Shown: positions 24,335-37,685 of the stretch, piece after piece
How the letters are laid out: each line of letters opens with the position of its first letter
How positions within the stretch are numbered: position 1 is the stretch's first letter
Source: Macrotrachela quadricornifera
Taxonomy: Eukaryota; Rotifera; Eurotatoria; Philodinida; Philodinidae
DNA length: 64,000 bases
Direction: 5' to 3'
Assembly (NCBI GenBank): GCA_022393335.1
Contig: JAJEKB010000801.1
Location: 117,654-181,653, forward strand
Made by a program: the position numbers and the translations under genes
Notes under the pieces: generated by a model
What the model was told of the DNA's origin: nothing
What the model saw: the letters and a program-made list of their open reading frames with translations, nothing else
The model's database searches: none

Positions 24335-26466
24335 TAAATTTAATCGACATTGCATGGCTCATTTTTTGTCATGAATGATCTGTTATAACTTTCTCCTTTT
24401 TTCGTTCTAAATTATGTTTGTTAAACAATTTCAAAGAAACGATCATCAAAACGTTTATATCCTCACATATCTATCGTAATTCTCCTGGTTTGTTTCACAT
24501 TCGATTTTCTTTTTATCTTTATTCATGCGGAGTCATTATTCTTTCTTGTGTGTTCCATTAGATAACATTTTCTCTTTCTTTCTCATGGTCAAATTTTCGC
24601 GAATGGAATAAAAAAATTCAAGTTAAAAAAAAGACTTCCTTTCGTTAAAGACAAAATAAATGATGTATTATTAATTCAATGCATTATTTATGTATATGTC
24701 CTTTTTGTAATAGAAATATGTTATTGTTCGTTTCATTTTTTTTTCTTTCTTTTTCTTTTGGAAAAAATATTGTTGTTTTCTTATCTTTTGTGATAATGAA
24801 AAGAATATTAGGAAAAAAAACGAGTGAATATATCTTAAAGATCAAAATAGTTTTATTTTTCATTTTGGTGTTAATAAAACTTCAATCATCGTATAAAATA
24901 TTTATTTGTATGAAGATTTTAAATACTCAATAGAAAGAGAATTATATTCGTAATTATCATTTGATAGAATAAATGTTACAATCCGAGATTTTATTTTGAA
25001 TGATATTGATTTATAAGAGTGAGCTTTTAGTAATACATGGATCTTACTATGACTGAATGTTTAATTTAAAAGAGAAATATTTTTCAATATTCATAATATT
25101 TAATTTCATTCTATATGGATTTATGGTAGATCGTTAATTATTCATGTGATACAGTTTTGTATGCATATTAAAAATAAAATTTAAAATACTCGTGTCTTTT
25201 ACAAAGATGTGCGAGTTTTATTAGAACATTATAAGCTTTTAATACGGTTACTCAAATGTTGTAGGTTAAAGTATTGACAATGATACACAATACCCTTTCA
25301 TATGCTGATTTAAAAAAAAACATTTGTAGGTGATCGATATCCAACCTATTAGAATAATATGATACATATAGTATATATGACTTCATATGATACTCTTGAC
25401 AAAATCTTCCAATCCTTATTATATATGAATTTTGCTGGTAGCTGTTTGAGATTCTGCTTCTTTCGACTTTATTCGTCATTCAACATCTACTGTTTTTTGA
25501 TGATGCGCAACTTTTTATTATTCATATTCATCTTAATGGCGATGGAGTCTACGAATTCGACTACGGGATCTAGGTATACAATAACTACAACAGTTATGTA
25601 TCAATATATTCTGATGATACCAAATATTTTACTTCTGCATCAACAGCTTGATACCAATTGCATTCAAAAACAATAAATTACTTTACATACTCATCAACAC
25701 AGTGATATTCATGATATACTGATTGTCGAATCTCCATATCAACAACTAGCTCTACCAATTAAGACTTTTGTTGAGCACGAACTTCGACTCTCTACTCATA
25801 TGCATCATGATTTTCTTCTTATATAGAAGTTAAACCTTTCAATACTGTAAACATATCTCTAGTAGATAGAGTTCTCTTGCAAAGCACCTAGAATCATACT
25901 GAATATTCAGTAGATTCTAATTGTGGCTTAAATGTGATTCATTATCTTATGACCAATGCAAACAATATGATTTTGAACATCGACTCAATAGCACATTGTG
26001 ACGTAGTTATTCGTGCATATAAATTTAGAATTATCTAAATTGGAGCTGTTGTTAGTTTAACAACACCTGAACAATAAACAGTTTTACATGACGAAAAAAT
26101 TAATAATATTAATCATCTAAAAGAAAACAAATATTTATTTAAGTATATATATTTAAATAACAAAACAAACTTCATTAATTGCCTCATTATTAAATATCCG
26201 TTTTTTTGTCCAATTGTTGATATCATAAAAAATTATTGAACAATCAACGGGAACGACTAACATCTAAAACCATGAACTTGATTAAATATCTTTTTCTAAA
26301 ACCAATTAAATTTACTTCCATTATCGTATCCCAATCAAATTTTGATAAACATGAAGTTATACTAAATTTATTTTAATTAATATTTTATTTAAAAAAGAAT
26401 TTTATTCGTTTGAATTTACTCGAAATTGTTTGGTATTGAAAGAATATTGAGCATTTTCATTAATTT
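24335..26466. other. Intergenic spacer, possible relic sequence
   Basis: After the GH13 stop there is a T-rich probable 3' UTR to about 24660. From 25359 to about 26060 there are short broken frames (for example 25359-25676), with in-frame stops between stretches that have coding-like composition. They could be an old pseudogene, but no family motif survives. No RNA gene or repeat arm was recognised. Confidence 0.4.
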
Positions 26467-26911
26467 TTATGCATTAATGTCAAATATTCGAACACATCCA
26501 TCTAAAGATGCTGCTCCCTGAAATATCCAATTTTTTAAAAATGTTAAATAAAAAAAGCCATTTACTAACGAGTAACATTTTTTCAAAATATGCATTTAAT
26601 TGAACAATTGATCCATTATGTCCATTAGATTTTTTAATTTTTTTAAAAATATCCGTATTCTCATTCAAGTCAACTAATATTACTTGATCATCTATAAAAA
26701 TACAAAAATAAATAATAAAATTTCAAATAAAATTAAGAAGAATTAATTGTGTTTGTATCTAGTACCAACAAATAATAATGTATTGTATAATGTAAGAGCC
26801 GATATCGGTTTATTGTCAGATAAAATACTTGCAAGTAGTTCATCATTCGAAAATGATCAAACTTCCAAACCATTTTTATCTGTTGCTACATACATGTGAG
26901 AATCCGAAAAA
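26467..26911 (-). pseudogene. WD40-repeat gene fragment, stop in the WD motif, 5' end lost at a mariner insertion
   Basis: Three exon pieces read in frame on the minus strand: up to 26766, 26691-26570 and 26517-26467, joined by GT-AG introns of normal size. The translation has WD40 character: HMYVATDKNGLEV, then TLYNTLLFVDDQVILVDLNE, NGHNGSIVQLNAYF and GAASLDGCVRIFDINA before a terminal TAA. At 26857-26859 the codon after GLEV is TGA, where a WD repeat would have Trp (TGG). Upstream the frame runs directly into transposase sequence at about 26905-26920, so the rest of the propeller is missing. Intron structure shows it was once a normal gene copy. An alternative is a very divergent live 3' end, which the stop makes unlikely. 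Confidence 0.65.
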
Positions 26912-27425
26912 ATTGCTTGCGAAGTGGATCGTAGTAGTGCACCCATGACTCATCTGCAGTGACGATGCGACTGAAAAACTTGAACGGATTTGGTTCATTT
27001 TCCTGCACTAGTTTCAGGCAACACTCCACTCTATTGAAGCGTTGGATTGGAGTCAGGAATTTGGGAACCCAACGTACGCAGACCTTTCACATGCCCAAGT
27101 GATTGCTCAAAATTTCGTGGACAATGGTTTTAGGGATGCCCAAGTCATCTGCCACACGGCGGACAGAGATTTGTCGATTGCGCATTACAATACATTCTAC
27201 GGCTTCGATGCTCTCGTCGGTGGTCGTTGTCGGCGGACGACTAGTTCTTGGTGCATCTTCGAAGTCACGCGTTGGATCCTTGAATTCAGTGACCCACTTT
27301 GCAACGGTATGATACACTGGAGCAGAGTCTTAATAAACATCTTCCAGTTCTTTAGTGATTTCGGTGGCATTCAATCCCTTTCGACTGAAAAATTTTATAA
27401 CTGCTCGATGCTCGATGTTCGACAT
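26912..27425 (-). mobile_element. Degraded mariner-family transposase, N-terminal half only
   Basis: The frame starts at 27425 (MSNIEHRAVIKFFSRKGL) and carries the paired helix-turn-helix DNA-binding part of mariner transposases: YHTVAKWVTEFKD, APRTSRPPTTTTDESIE, VRRVADDLGIPKTIVHEIL. The linker RWVPKFLTPIQRFNRVE and the first catalytic Asp block (TADESWVHYYDPL) follow. There are in-frame stops at 27330-27332 and 27087-27089. The sequence ends right after the first catalytic block, so the other two acidic residues are absent. It is a dead fragment. Base composition is clearly higher in GC than the surroundings, as expected for a transferred element. It abuts the broken WD40 gene. Confidence 0.9.
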
Positions 27426-28783
27426 ATTTGAAAGATAAATAAACACAGCTATTGTGATCTCTCTCTGTGAGATGATCTGAACCCTGTCTGCAAGAGGGAG
27501 AGAGAAACTCTAATGAGCAATGAGTGTATATGACAAAAAGGAACTAACTCCCAAGCAGAACAAAGCACACACATATATCAAAAAGAAAAAGAAAGAAAGA
27601 ATAGTATCAAAGATAACATTCTTTCTCGAAAAACAGAACATCAAACGAATAGGTACGAAACACTATGCGAATGAAAAGGAGAAAGAGAATGTCTCTAAAA
27701 GTGATGTACTACAGAAAGGAAAGAGAAACGGTAGCGAGGATACTTGTCATCGCTAACAGCTATGAAAACTGTAAGTAAGATAAGGTAGACACGTAGAAGT
27801 GTATTGGAAAAGGCTCTTATACAGTTTATGGTAATCTGTGGATATTTTCAGCATTTGTGAATGTCCTGGGACGTTCGACTTGAACAAAGATAAATGTTAA
27901 ACTTGGAAAAGCTTGCAATCGACACAGAAAGCCGGTAATCCTTGTAAAGATGCATTTTCCACACGATGCTGTAAGTGAAGTGATTGAAACTTATCGTTTT
28001 GATATAGTTGCATGGACTTTGCGGACAAGGGGATAAGATCATGTTTATTAAATCATCATTTTGTCTTATATTGTCATTAACGTTTAATTCTTCGTATATA
28101 TTTATATTGACGTACTGCAATTCATACAACTATTTTAATTTTTTTTTTATTCTATTTGTTAAGTATTAGAAACTTTTCTTGTCTTAACAATATTTGATCA
28201 AAAATTCCAAAACATAAATTCTTCTTCACTCTGTCCACAATTCATAGCATCAAAACTGAAGCAGTAATCAGACGCTTTTGCTATCGCGTGCATTTATGTG
28301 ACATACTGAGAATGTTGAAATAATTGATTGAAAAAAAATCATATAAAAAACAAATTATTCAAAATCTTCTAAACTATAAAACTGATGAATAATCCTTCAT
28401 TTTTTATAAAGTTTTTCTAATTTTAATGACAAAATTTTTGTTTTAAAATGAATGATATCATTTATTGTCAGTTAATGAAAAAACAAAACACAACTAATAA
28501 TAATTTATTTCAATTATTATTTTACTATCAACTATAAATATTATAATACATTAAAAAAAAAGAATCAATTATCTACGAATCGTAACAATTGGAATTTTTG
28601 TTTTTGAAAGCCTAATTAACTATCACACAACTATCAATTCATATTAACAAATAAACTACTTGCTAATATCATTTTACATCACATTATAAATGGAAAAAAA
28701 CAAATTGTAAACTATGATAAGATAATAATAAAAAAAAAAGAATATACAAAAATGAGAACTAAAAATTGGTGTTTTGTCGCCTT
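27426..28783. other. Intergenic spacer downstream of RSF1-type gene
   Basis: The part next to the transposase (27426-27780) is less AT-rich and has GAGAGA runs near 27463 and 27492. It may be the outer mariner sequence, but a matching terminal repeat was not found. The remainder to 28783 is AT-rich and includes the likely 3' UTR of the minus-strand RSF1-type gene. No further gene recognised. Confidence 0.45.
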
Positions 28784-31700
28784 TTAATTTGTTGTTGACG
28801 CATTATTATCACCATTAGCTTGATTTGAATCACTCGGTTGTTGTATTGTTGATGGTTCTGGTTGACAAGTAAAATCAAAATGTGCTGTTGGATCAATCAT
28901 TGCAAATTGATATGATGGTACAGTAGGCATATATGGCACTGGAAGAGCAGCAATTTTCTAAATAATAAAAGAAAAATTTCATAAAAGAAAAAAAGAAAAT
29001 TTTAATTTTTACTGGTGCAGTTACAGGTTTTTTTAAATTAATTAAACCAGTTGTTTTTAATATTTCTTGTTCATCTGGAAAATCATCATCATCAGATAAT
29101 CGTAATGTATCATATTCTGAATTTTTATTATTTTGTTTTGAATTATTATTCTTATCTTTTTCTGTTTCATCTAATTTAATGAGACGAAAATAAAAAGTGA
29201 AATTTATAGTTAAAAAAGAAAATTCAATTTAATATACCTGAATTTTTATCTTTAGGTGATTCTTCTTCATTTTCTTCTTCATCTTCATCCTCTTCATCTC
29301 CAACTAATTTTTTAATATGTTTCGTTATACTTGTTCGTGTTATAGCTCTTCCATGACTAAATAATCGACGTTTATGTGCAGCTTTTTCATAATCATCATC
29401 ATTATCAATTGATGAATCATTACTACCACGACGTTTTTTACTAGGCTTATGTTTTGGTGGTGGTGGACGTTTTTCTCCATCTTCATCACTAATACTTTCT
29501 TCTTCAATAGCACATTTCTTTTTTGTAGCTGCTGCTCGTTTTGGTCGTTGACGTTTTTTATTATTAAAAGCTATATCTTTATTGAATGCATATTGAATAT
29601 TATCAGTTTTATCCAATGTATTTGTAACAATTCCATTATTTCCAAATACATTACTATTAAATTCATTTCTAATTATATCCGTTGTTGGTTCAGTTTTTAT
29701 TGTAACTTCTGGTTGTGTATCATTTAAATTTGGTTCATATGCTTAATAAAGAAAAATTCAGAAATATGTTAATAACTATCATAAATCTAGCTGTCAAGTT
29801 AAACAGTTATAAAACGAGATATTTGACAAATTTTTCTTTTCTCAATATCTTAAAGAATGTTCATATTTTCAATCATCTTAGAAGATCTTGCGTAGTGAAT
29901 GTATACGAATTAAATAGAGGATAATCGTTGACCTTTTTCAAATCTATCGAAGAGAATGATCATTCTTTTTATTGGAAAAGTAATGGATACTTAAATTAGG
30001 ATTCAGATATCATGCTTGCAAAACTATCTTGGTATGGGTATATAAATAAGAGACAAAAATAATCTTTAAGAAGAATAATAGAAAATAAAAAGTAGGTAAG
30101 AATCGAAAGAATCCTATTTGACTGACAAATACTTGATATATTTTAATTAATTCTTGCCGTGGATATGTGAACTTGGCATCAAATCTTGTAGTCAATTTGC
30201 TCAAAAATTCGTTTTATTCACTTTAGCGATTCACGACGTGTCATAGAGGTGGAGGTGAGAGTAAGCAGATGAGAGTTTTCTGTTTCCTCTTCCCCAGTCA
30301 TCGATTCGGCTTTTAATTGAAGACCTATCTCCGATTGGATTCTAAAGTCTAACAAGTTCTTTTTTAGGTGGAATGTTTTGGACGTGAGGATGAGTGTGAT
30401 GCACAATCCCTTTGAATCAAATCAGCTATGCAAGATAGACACTGAAGCTGGTATGGTGGCGAACTTATCACGTTTCAAAGTTCAACCTGACAGAGGATCC
30501 TACTATTTAATGCCATTAAGTAGCCGTATGATTCGCGAGCAGTTGTCTTGAACCTCTTAATTTCTATTTGTTTAATATAGATTAACAATTTATCGTTAAT
30601 CAGATGTCAAAAAATCATTCTATTTTCTTTAAATTTGATGAAAACTGTTTTAAATAAAGCAAATCTCATAATATTTTAGTCTATCAATTTTGGAATATGA
30701 GTTCGTAAAATTTAATACTAATTTATACATACGAATAGTATCCTCATCCGACACTATTGGTGATTTTCGTCGATTATTACGATTGGATCTTTTTAAACAA
30801 AAAAAAATATATAAATAAAAAGAAAAACAAAATGAAATATTCTATTTATACTTTGGAGTAGATTTCTTTTTCGTTATTGATGATACTGATGATTGTCGTC
30901 TATTTCTCCAAGCACTATCATCATCACTCATACCAATATCATCATTATCTCCTGCATCATTTCGACTATCATCATATCGGCTATCATCATTTCGACTATC
31001 ATCATATCGGCTATCATCAATTCGACTATCATCATTTAAACTATCATCATGTATAACTCTAAATTAAAGAAAAAAACAATTCCAAAGAATATAAAATTTT
31101 AATAAACATATAAATACATACCGACGTCGTCTAGGTACAAAATCTTCATCATTTTTACCATCGGATACATCAAAATCTTCATCACGTTCATAACGTGCTC
31201 GTTTTTTTGCTGATTTTCTTTTTATAATCATATCATCTGAATCTTCATCTATAGAAACAAATTTAATTATTTAAAACAAAATACTTTTTTTTTGAAAATA
31301 ATATAAAATTAAATACCTGAATCTATTTCAACTAATTCTTTATTAATACCAGCACTAATCATAGCTTCTTTTATTTTTTTATCATAATCATCAAAACTAT
31401 AATTCTTTGGTTTTTGTCGGCATGATCGCATTCGACGTTTTCCTGTTTGTTCTTCTTTTTCATTTAACGGCTTTCGATTTTCATCATTTTTACGTCCATA
31501 AACGCTATCATCATCATCGTCATCATCATCATCATCATCATCATTATTATTATTGTCATTATTATTATTAATCGTATTATTATTATTAACCGTAGTAGTA
31601 TTAATATTTTTATTATTATTTGTTAAATTAGTTACGGGTTCATTTTCTCCAGTATCATCACTAGAAATAAAACCATTTGTTTGTCGTTTAGTTGGTATTG

Positions 31701-34700
31701 GTTGAACATATCGTTCAACATTAACCATAACATCTTTTAAATGTTTTCGTCTTTTTGCTACATATGATTTACGTTTTATTTCATATTGTTCTTGATCTTT
31801 TATAAATATAAGTAATTTTTCAATTAAATTATCACATAAACGTTTATGTTCACATAATGGACAATACCAATCATCTAGAGGTATTGCTAATAATTCAGGT
31901 TTAACACATTCTAAATGATATGCATCGTCACAATTTTCACATAATAATAATGATTCAGGACGATCACATTGTAAACATATTGTACATTTTTTAAATGAAA
32001 TTTTAAGTTGTTCATAATATTTTGCAGCAGTTTTAGCTGTATGATATGGAATATAATCATTATCATCATCCTCTTCATCTAATAATTCTCCATTAAGAAG
32101 TCCATCAAATTCTTTATTATTTGGCAAATAATCTTCAGATAAATCATCATCATCATCAGTTGGTATATGTTCATCCGAAGTTGTTGATGAAAGATCATTT
32201 GTTATTTTTTTACCGCGACGATGATGACGTTGACGACCATTTCTTTTCGATGATTGACTGGTATTTCTCCATTTATCATTAACAGATTTCTTTCGTATGG
32301 AGCTCTGGAGAAAAAGAACAATCAATTACTATTTTGTCTATCTTTTTTTTTCTTTTGTTCATTTAATTTAGAATATTTTTCAAAAGATTTCATATAGTAG
32401 ACTCTACATGACCATATAATTTTGTTACTTAGGTTTAAGCAAAAATAAACAGAAGCATTTTATATTCCTTTGGTTATCAATTTATAATTTAATAAAAGAA
32501 TACACAATCTTTCAAAGGAAAGATAGACAATCGTTTTTTTTAAGGCACAACTATGGTTCACACATGTCAAATGCTGATATTTACGAATCAATGAATCGAC
32601 CATGAAATATTAACTTGTAAGATATGAAACAACTGATAACGTAGACGTTGTAAATATCGTGAAACATCAACATTTGACAGGGAGTAGATCGAAAATTTCT
32701 ATCTCTATTTCTTAGATCATGTTTAACAAAATTCTAATTTAATATTATCATATAATATACATACATATATTCTTACTTGTGAAAGAGAATTACTTGTACT
32801 TGATGAATCTGGAGAAAGATCATGAATACGTGTTCTATGACCACGTTTTGATCGACGTAATGCAATAGGTAAATCTGAATCTTTTTTCGATTCTCTATTA
32901 ACTGGAATTTGATGTGAATCTTGACTAGGAGTATCATTCTTTTCACTATCTTCTATGTCACTTTCAGTATCATCATAGTCAACTAATTTACGTTTTATTC
33001 CTTGTTCTAATGATGGTTTTGATATAATAGGTTGTGTGATATTATTATCTTCTATCGGTGTTAAATGTTGTTGTTGAATTTTATTTATTGAATCTTCGAT
33101 ATCATCATTTTTATGAACATCATTGTTTGTTTCTTGTGAAAGATTTGGAGAATATATTGCATCTCTTTTATCATTTGTTAATGAAATATTTGAACCATTA
33201 CCTTTGAGTTCAGTAGAATTTATTGATTCTCGATCAGATGTTAAATCTTTAAATAAAAGAAGTCAAAAAAAAAAAACAAATTGCAATTTTTCAAATATTT
33301 TTTATACCTATGTTATGTATTATAAATGAAGATGATGGTGAAGATGGTAAATCTCGACTAAGATTAACTATTGGATCTAAATCTATATGTTCTGTTTTGA
33401 TAATATCTTAAAAAATAAAATAAAAAGAAAAGAATTAAATACAATGAAGTTTATTTCTTAATTTTAACCTGATCGAAATTGTACTAATAATGGACTTGAT
33501 TTTCCTGTTATATTATCATTAATATCTAAGAAATTTGGTTCATAAAGTTCTTCAAATTCATTTGATGGTGATAAATTTTGAAAAGATTCATAAGAAAATT
33601 TCCATTCTTAAATGATTTATTTTATCATAAAAAAAAGAAATTTTAAATAAAAAAAAAAATTAAAATTTTACCAGGAAATTTTTTTCGTATGATATGATCA
33701 GTTATAAGAATTTTGATGAGTTTTTCCAATTCATTTTGACTTCTAAATAAATAAATAAATAAAGATATAAATAAAATGTCTTTTTTTATATTTACTTAGC
33801 TAGAAATGTCCATGTACGATTAGTATCAATATTTTCACGAAATAAACGAATAAAACAATCATTATCCTATAAAAGAAAATATATACTAATATTTATTTCA
33901 TTAAAAATTGATTGATCGTATAGATTTTTAGATAAATTACATACAGCATTATTGTAATAATATCTCAATTAGCAAACAAAAAAGAAAACAAATCATCAAG
34001 CTCTGTTAAAAAGTGCTAAGCAAAGACAATAGGAGCAAATATATCGAAAACGTGTAAAGAAGAAAAGTTCTCAAATGATGAATCACTTTCTAGAAATATA
34101 TATAGGATTGTATCCAGCTCATTATACTCATTTGATGAAATATATTTTTATCTTATTATTATAAGAACAAAATTAATTTTATAGAGATATTTGTATATTT
34201 CATAGCTTTTTTTTTACCTTGCGGTGTATCTTAATACTTGAAATTTAAACTTGAAGTGTCTGTGAAAATGTATTCCTGTAGATATTTTATTCGGTGACGT
34301 ATAATAGATTGATTAAAAAAATTAAATTTTATGAAAAGCATCCTTATTCGAAAGGAATAAACACTCATGACACATATGTTAGTCATTAAAATTCTGATAT
34401 TCGAAATCAATAAAGTTGAATTGCATATTTTTATGAGAAAGCGATTCACTACTTGAAGGGACTCTCATCATAAGTATATATAGTCTTCTATTCAATAACA
34501 AACATTAAGCAGATACAACACCAATAATACATCGACTTTTACACTGTACACAATACCTGATATTAAATTCATAAGATAAGAGACTGTATATGAATAATTT
34601 CAAACACAATAAAGTCTGATTATCTTTTGTTTGAATTGAATTCTTCAGAAAGATTATTATTCTAAATAAATTTCTTTTTATCATGAAGATATGCAAAAAA

Positions 34701-36550
34701 AAATATTAGCTCTTTAAAATTATATGTGATTGAAAAATTTTCAAGGTAATTAGTTAATGAATGAATCTGTGTTTAACAAATAATTTTCTAATTTGACAAC
34801 AGAAAAATCTAAGAATTTTAAGATAAATTGCGTGCTATGAACTACATTGATGGAAATATTTCCAATAAAAGATTACCAAACACTTCTGTTTTGTCATTAA
34901 CCTGAGATTTTCAAGACATATTTGTACTATGTATAATTAATTTTAAGCTTTACATTAAATTACACGAGCATTCTTTTTCTCTCTTTCGATATTCCTGATG
35001 TAATGCTAAGCACTACGACGTACCGATCAGCAACACAAAGTGTACTAACTAGTTATAGAAATATGAGCTTTTCAAAGAGATTGATGTGATAAATTTGGGG
35101 TCGATCGAAAGACCTTCATGACTTTTAATCCTGACCGAAATTCATGTTACTCTTGTGCTTTGTTACAAACGTTCGTTATTTTTTATGATAACTAGTCCGA
35201 ATACTAGCTTTTTAGGTTTAGTTTTGGAGATTATCGAGAATAAGTCAATACATATTTGATTCATAAAAGATAGCTCTAGAGAAATTCTTAATCTCGAGAT
35301 ATATGCATTTTTATTCTACTTAATTACTACGCTAATAAATGCAGTTGTCTACCTATGAATGCTTATGTCTTCAACAGAGAATTTTAATATATATATGTCA
35401 TAAATATAACCAAAATTTTAACCAAATCACAAAAGAAATGACTTCGTTTTTATTGATTTGTGGAATTGATCTTATTCAAATACAACAAGAAAACGTTAAA
35501 ATTCTCAATATTTACTGCTCATCTGTTTTAGATATAAGTTCAAACAAATGATACATAAAAATATTTCGTAGGATGTAATAAAAACTAAAATGGAAAATAT
35601 CTAAATTCTACAATCAGCGGGTTTTTATTGAAATAAACATGGATTAGTATTGCTCATATTCTATTCAATGATAACTTTTCTATATGTCTTATAAAATGAT
35701 GAAATTGTAAAATTTGTTTGAATAGAATCTTTAAAAAAAATTTTACCATAAATAACCAATATGATGCACCAAACCGATCTCGACCAAATGGTTTTGAACG
35801 TATGTCAAATGATGGTTTATCGGCTATAGCCGTTTTCAACGGTGGATTACGATCGAATTGTATTTCAAATAAATTCTAAAATAAAAAGAAATTTATTTTG
35901 AAAGATAAAAAAAACTAATCTTTATTTACTTTTAAAATTCGAAGTTTAACATCAATTCTTGCTTTTGCATATCCATATTCTTCTAAATGTTCTCCATCAT
36001 CACGATTAAAACGATAGGCAAACTAAATATTTCAAACTATTCAAAAAAAAAGGAAAATATCATTGAAATCTTTACTCTTGTCATGCTTGAAAGAAATTGA
36101 TCATGTTCTAAAGGTCTTCCTGGTGCGAGTTTTTTAAGTAAATTAATATGAAAATCAATAAAACGTCGACTAACTATATAAAGCATAAAAATATTTTTTA
36201 AAAGAAAAAAATTTTTTTTTCTTACTTTTTTGTTGTTCATTTATAAGATTATCCTCAAATATTCGTAATGGATAATCTTTTGTATTTATATATGAACGAA
36301 ATTTTTGCATAAAACAAAGAATAATACCATAATCTGGATTATTTAATAGATTTAAACGTCGTTGATCACGTTTTAGAGAAGGTTTTTCGTTCTCTCTATC
36401 ATTCAATGATGATCCATCATCTGATGATGAATCTGCACCATTTATTAGCATTTCAATATCAGATTCATTCAAAACTGGTAATGAAATAACTAATTCTTTT
36501 TTTAATATTTCTGGATCTATGAACATTGAATAATCATTTCCTTCATCCAT
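28784..36550 (-). CDS. RSF1: RSF1-type remodelling and spacing factor (WHIM region, PHD finger)
   Basis: Sixteen exons from 36550 down to 28784 sum to 3708 nt (1235 aa). RSF1 pairs with the ISWI ATPase to space nucleosomes. Order seen: an acidic start, the DDT/WHIM-like region (YGIILCFMQKFRSYI, RFIDFHINLLKKL, LEEYGYAKARIDVKLRILK, then IRSKPFGRDRFGASYWLFM), acidic and Ser-rich linkers, and in exon 31317-32304 a PHD finger with CTICLQCDRPESLLLCENC, DAYHLECV and DDWYCPLCEHKRLC. After it come poly-Asp/Asn runs, a 15-nt tandem repeat coding DDSR-type units, basic NLS-like stretches (KKKSTPK, KHKPSKKRRG) and a Pro/Gln tail. The GRD..G..YW motif and the PHD position match RSF1. It is shorter than the vertebrate protein. 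Introns 29742-30732, 32305-32776 and 33867-35746 are long; the others are 50-80 bases. Confidence 0.9.
29742..30732. other. Long intron of the RSF1-type gene
   Basis: Intron of 991 bases. On the minus strand it carries two consecutive open stretches (30406-30218 and 30230-30010) with coding-like composition (SKTFHLKKNLLDFRIQSEIG; SKLTTRFDAKFTYPRQELIK). They are interrupted by stops, and no family is recognised. Local GC is higher than in neighbouring intron DNA, so an inserted relic is possible. Confidence 0.3.
30953..31055 (-). repeat. 15-nt tandem repeat coding DDSR-type units
   Basis: Six to seven consecutive units of 15 bases (on the + strand CTATCATCATATCGG and CTATCATCATTTCGA alternating) lie in frame in an RSF1 exon. 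They encode pentapeptides DDSRY, DDSRN, DDSRI and DDSLN. The two unit types alternate, suggesting duplication of a 30-nt pair. Confidence 0.85.
33867..35746. other. Longest intron of the RSF1-type gene, nothing recognised
   Basis: A 1.9-kb AT-rich intron between the exons coding DNDCFIRLF and RDRFGASYWLFM. Short open frames near 34231-34696 and 35339-35551 show no motif. No inverted repeat arms were found by eye. Confidence 0.5.
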
Positions 36551-37189
36551 GATTTTAACCTCTTATTCGTTTAATAAACTTTTCTTTATAATTAATCACT
36601 CATTTGAATAATCGTTCATTGGTTTGAACGATTTGTCTTTGTTTCATATATGTGACAATATGTAGCACCATCTAGATTAAAATTTTTTTTTAAATCAAAT
36701 TTTATCTATTTTATTTTTGTTGGTTAGATAAATTTATAAAGTTTTTATTTATCTTGAGTGAAATAAAACAGGAAGAAAATTTTAGTTATAAAAAGATGTT
36801 TGCAGATTGATGATTAATAAATTGATAACCACAGGAAAAGTCATCAATGCACTTCGTTTATATATATATATATTTCAATACATTTTACACAAGAATCCAT
36901 TGATAAAAAATCTTTCAAATTCGACGGAAAAACATATATTCAGATTGTGTCAAGCATATTTTCGAAACGAAATTATTTTCGATAGCAGAGCCATCTATGG
37001 TATTGAATTAATAGGATATTAATATTAGGCTTGCTATAACATAAAGTGACGGATTTTTATTGATCACAATACTTGGACTGAATTAGGGGTGAAATCAAAT
37101 AGTGCCTACTTATGGAACATTTCCAGGGTTTGATGCACTTTTGATTCCGGACTTAGTGCATTTTATAGACCTTAGTAAACTACACTTAC

Positions 37190-37650
37190 CTTGACAGAAG
37201 TTCATGTTCATAATATGTTCCTGACAAGATATTAAGTTATTAGTGAATTTTTTTCTACAATACTTCACTTTTATAGCAAAAGTTATATCTTTGAATTTTA
37301 ACGTGAAATTTTGTCTATAAGAAAACCTCAGCTAGACTAGCTTGTATAAAAATTTCAGAGTTTTTGGACATAACCTTTTCGAAATATGGAACTATCAAGG
37401 TACAGACATTTTTTTTATAGATTATTACCATAGTATACATTTCTTTGATAGTTCCATATCTTGGAAAAGCTTGATTTAAAATTTTGAAAATTTTATGGAA
37501 TGAACTACTCTAGTCGAGGTTTTTATGTGAACAAAGTTTCAGATAAGCTCAAGAGTATAGCTTTGCTACAAAGTGCGATTGCTACAGATAAAACTTATTA
37601 GGAACTTAATACCTCGTTAGGAACACTATGGGAACGCAATTTCTCAGGGT
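37190..37650. repeat. Near-palindromic foldback element B
   Basis: The two halves are diverged inverted copies around a centre near 37421. The innermost block ATATGGAACTATCAA at 37384-37398 pairs perfectly with 37445-37459. Further out AAAACCTC-AGCTAGA (left) pairs with its inverted copy near 37515, TAGCAAA near 37275 pairs near 37565, and the outer GTTCATAATATGTTCCT near 37206 pairs with the segment near 37615-37634. The arms differ by many substitutions and small gaps. There is no coding capacity. Confidence 0.7.
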
Positions 37651-37685
37651 AAGCATAATTCATTAACGTCTATAAGATATACTAA

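Noticed and set aside
27042..27431. 129-codon plus-strand frame over the mariner fragment
   Set aside because: It is the antisense shadow of the minus-strand transposase, whose motifs are clear.
29449..29727. Plus-strand Trp/Phe/Cys-rich frame
   Set aside because: Complement of the Lys/Glu/Pro-rich RSF1 exon.
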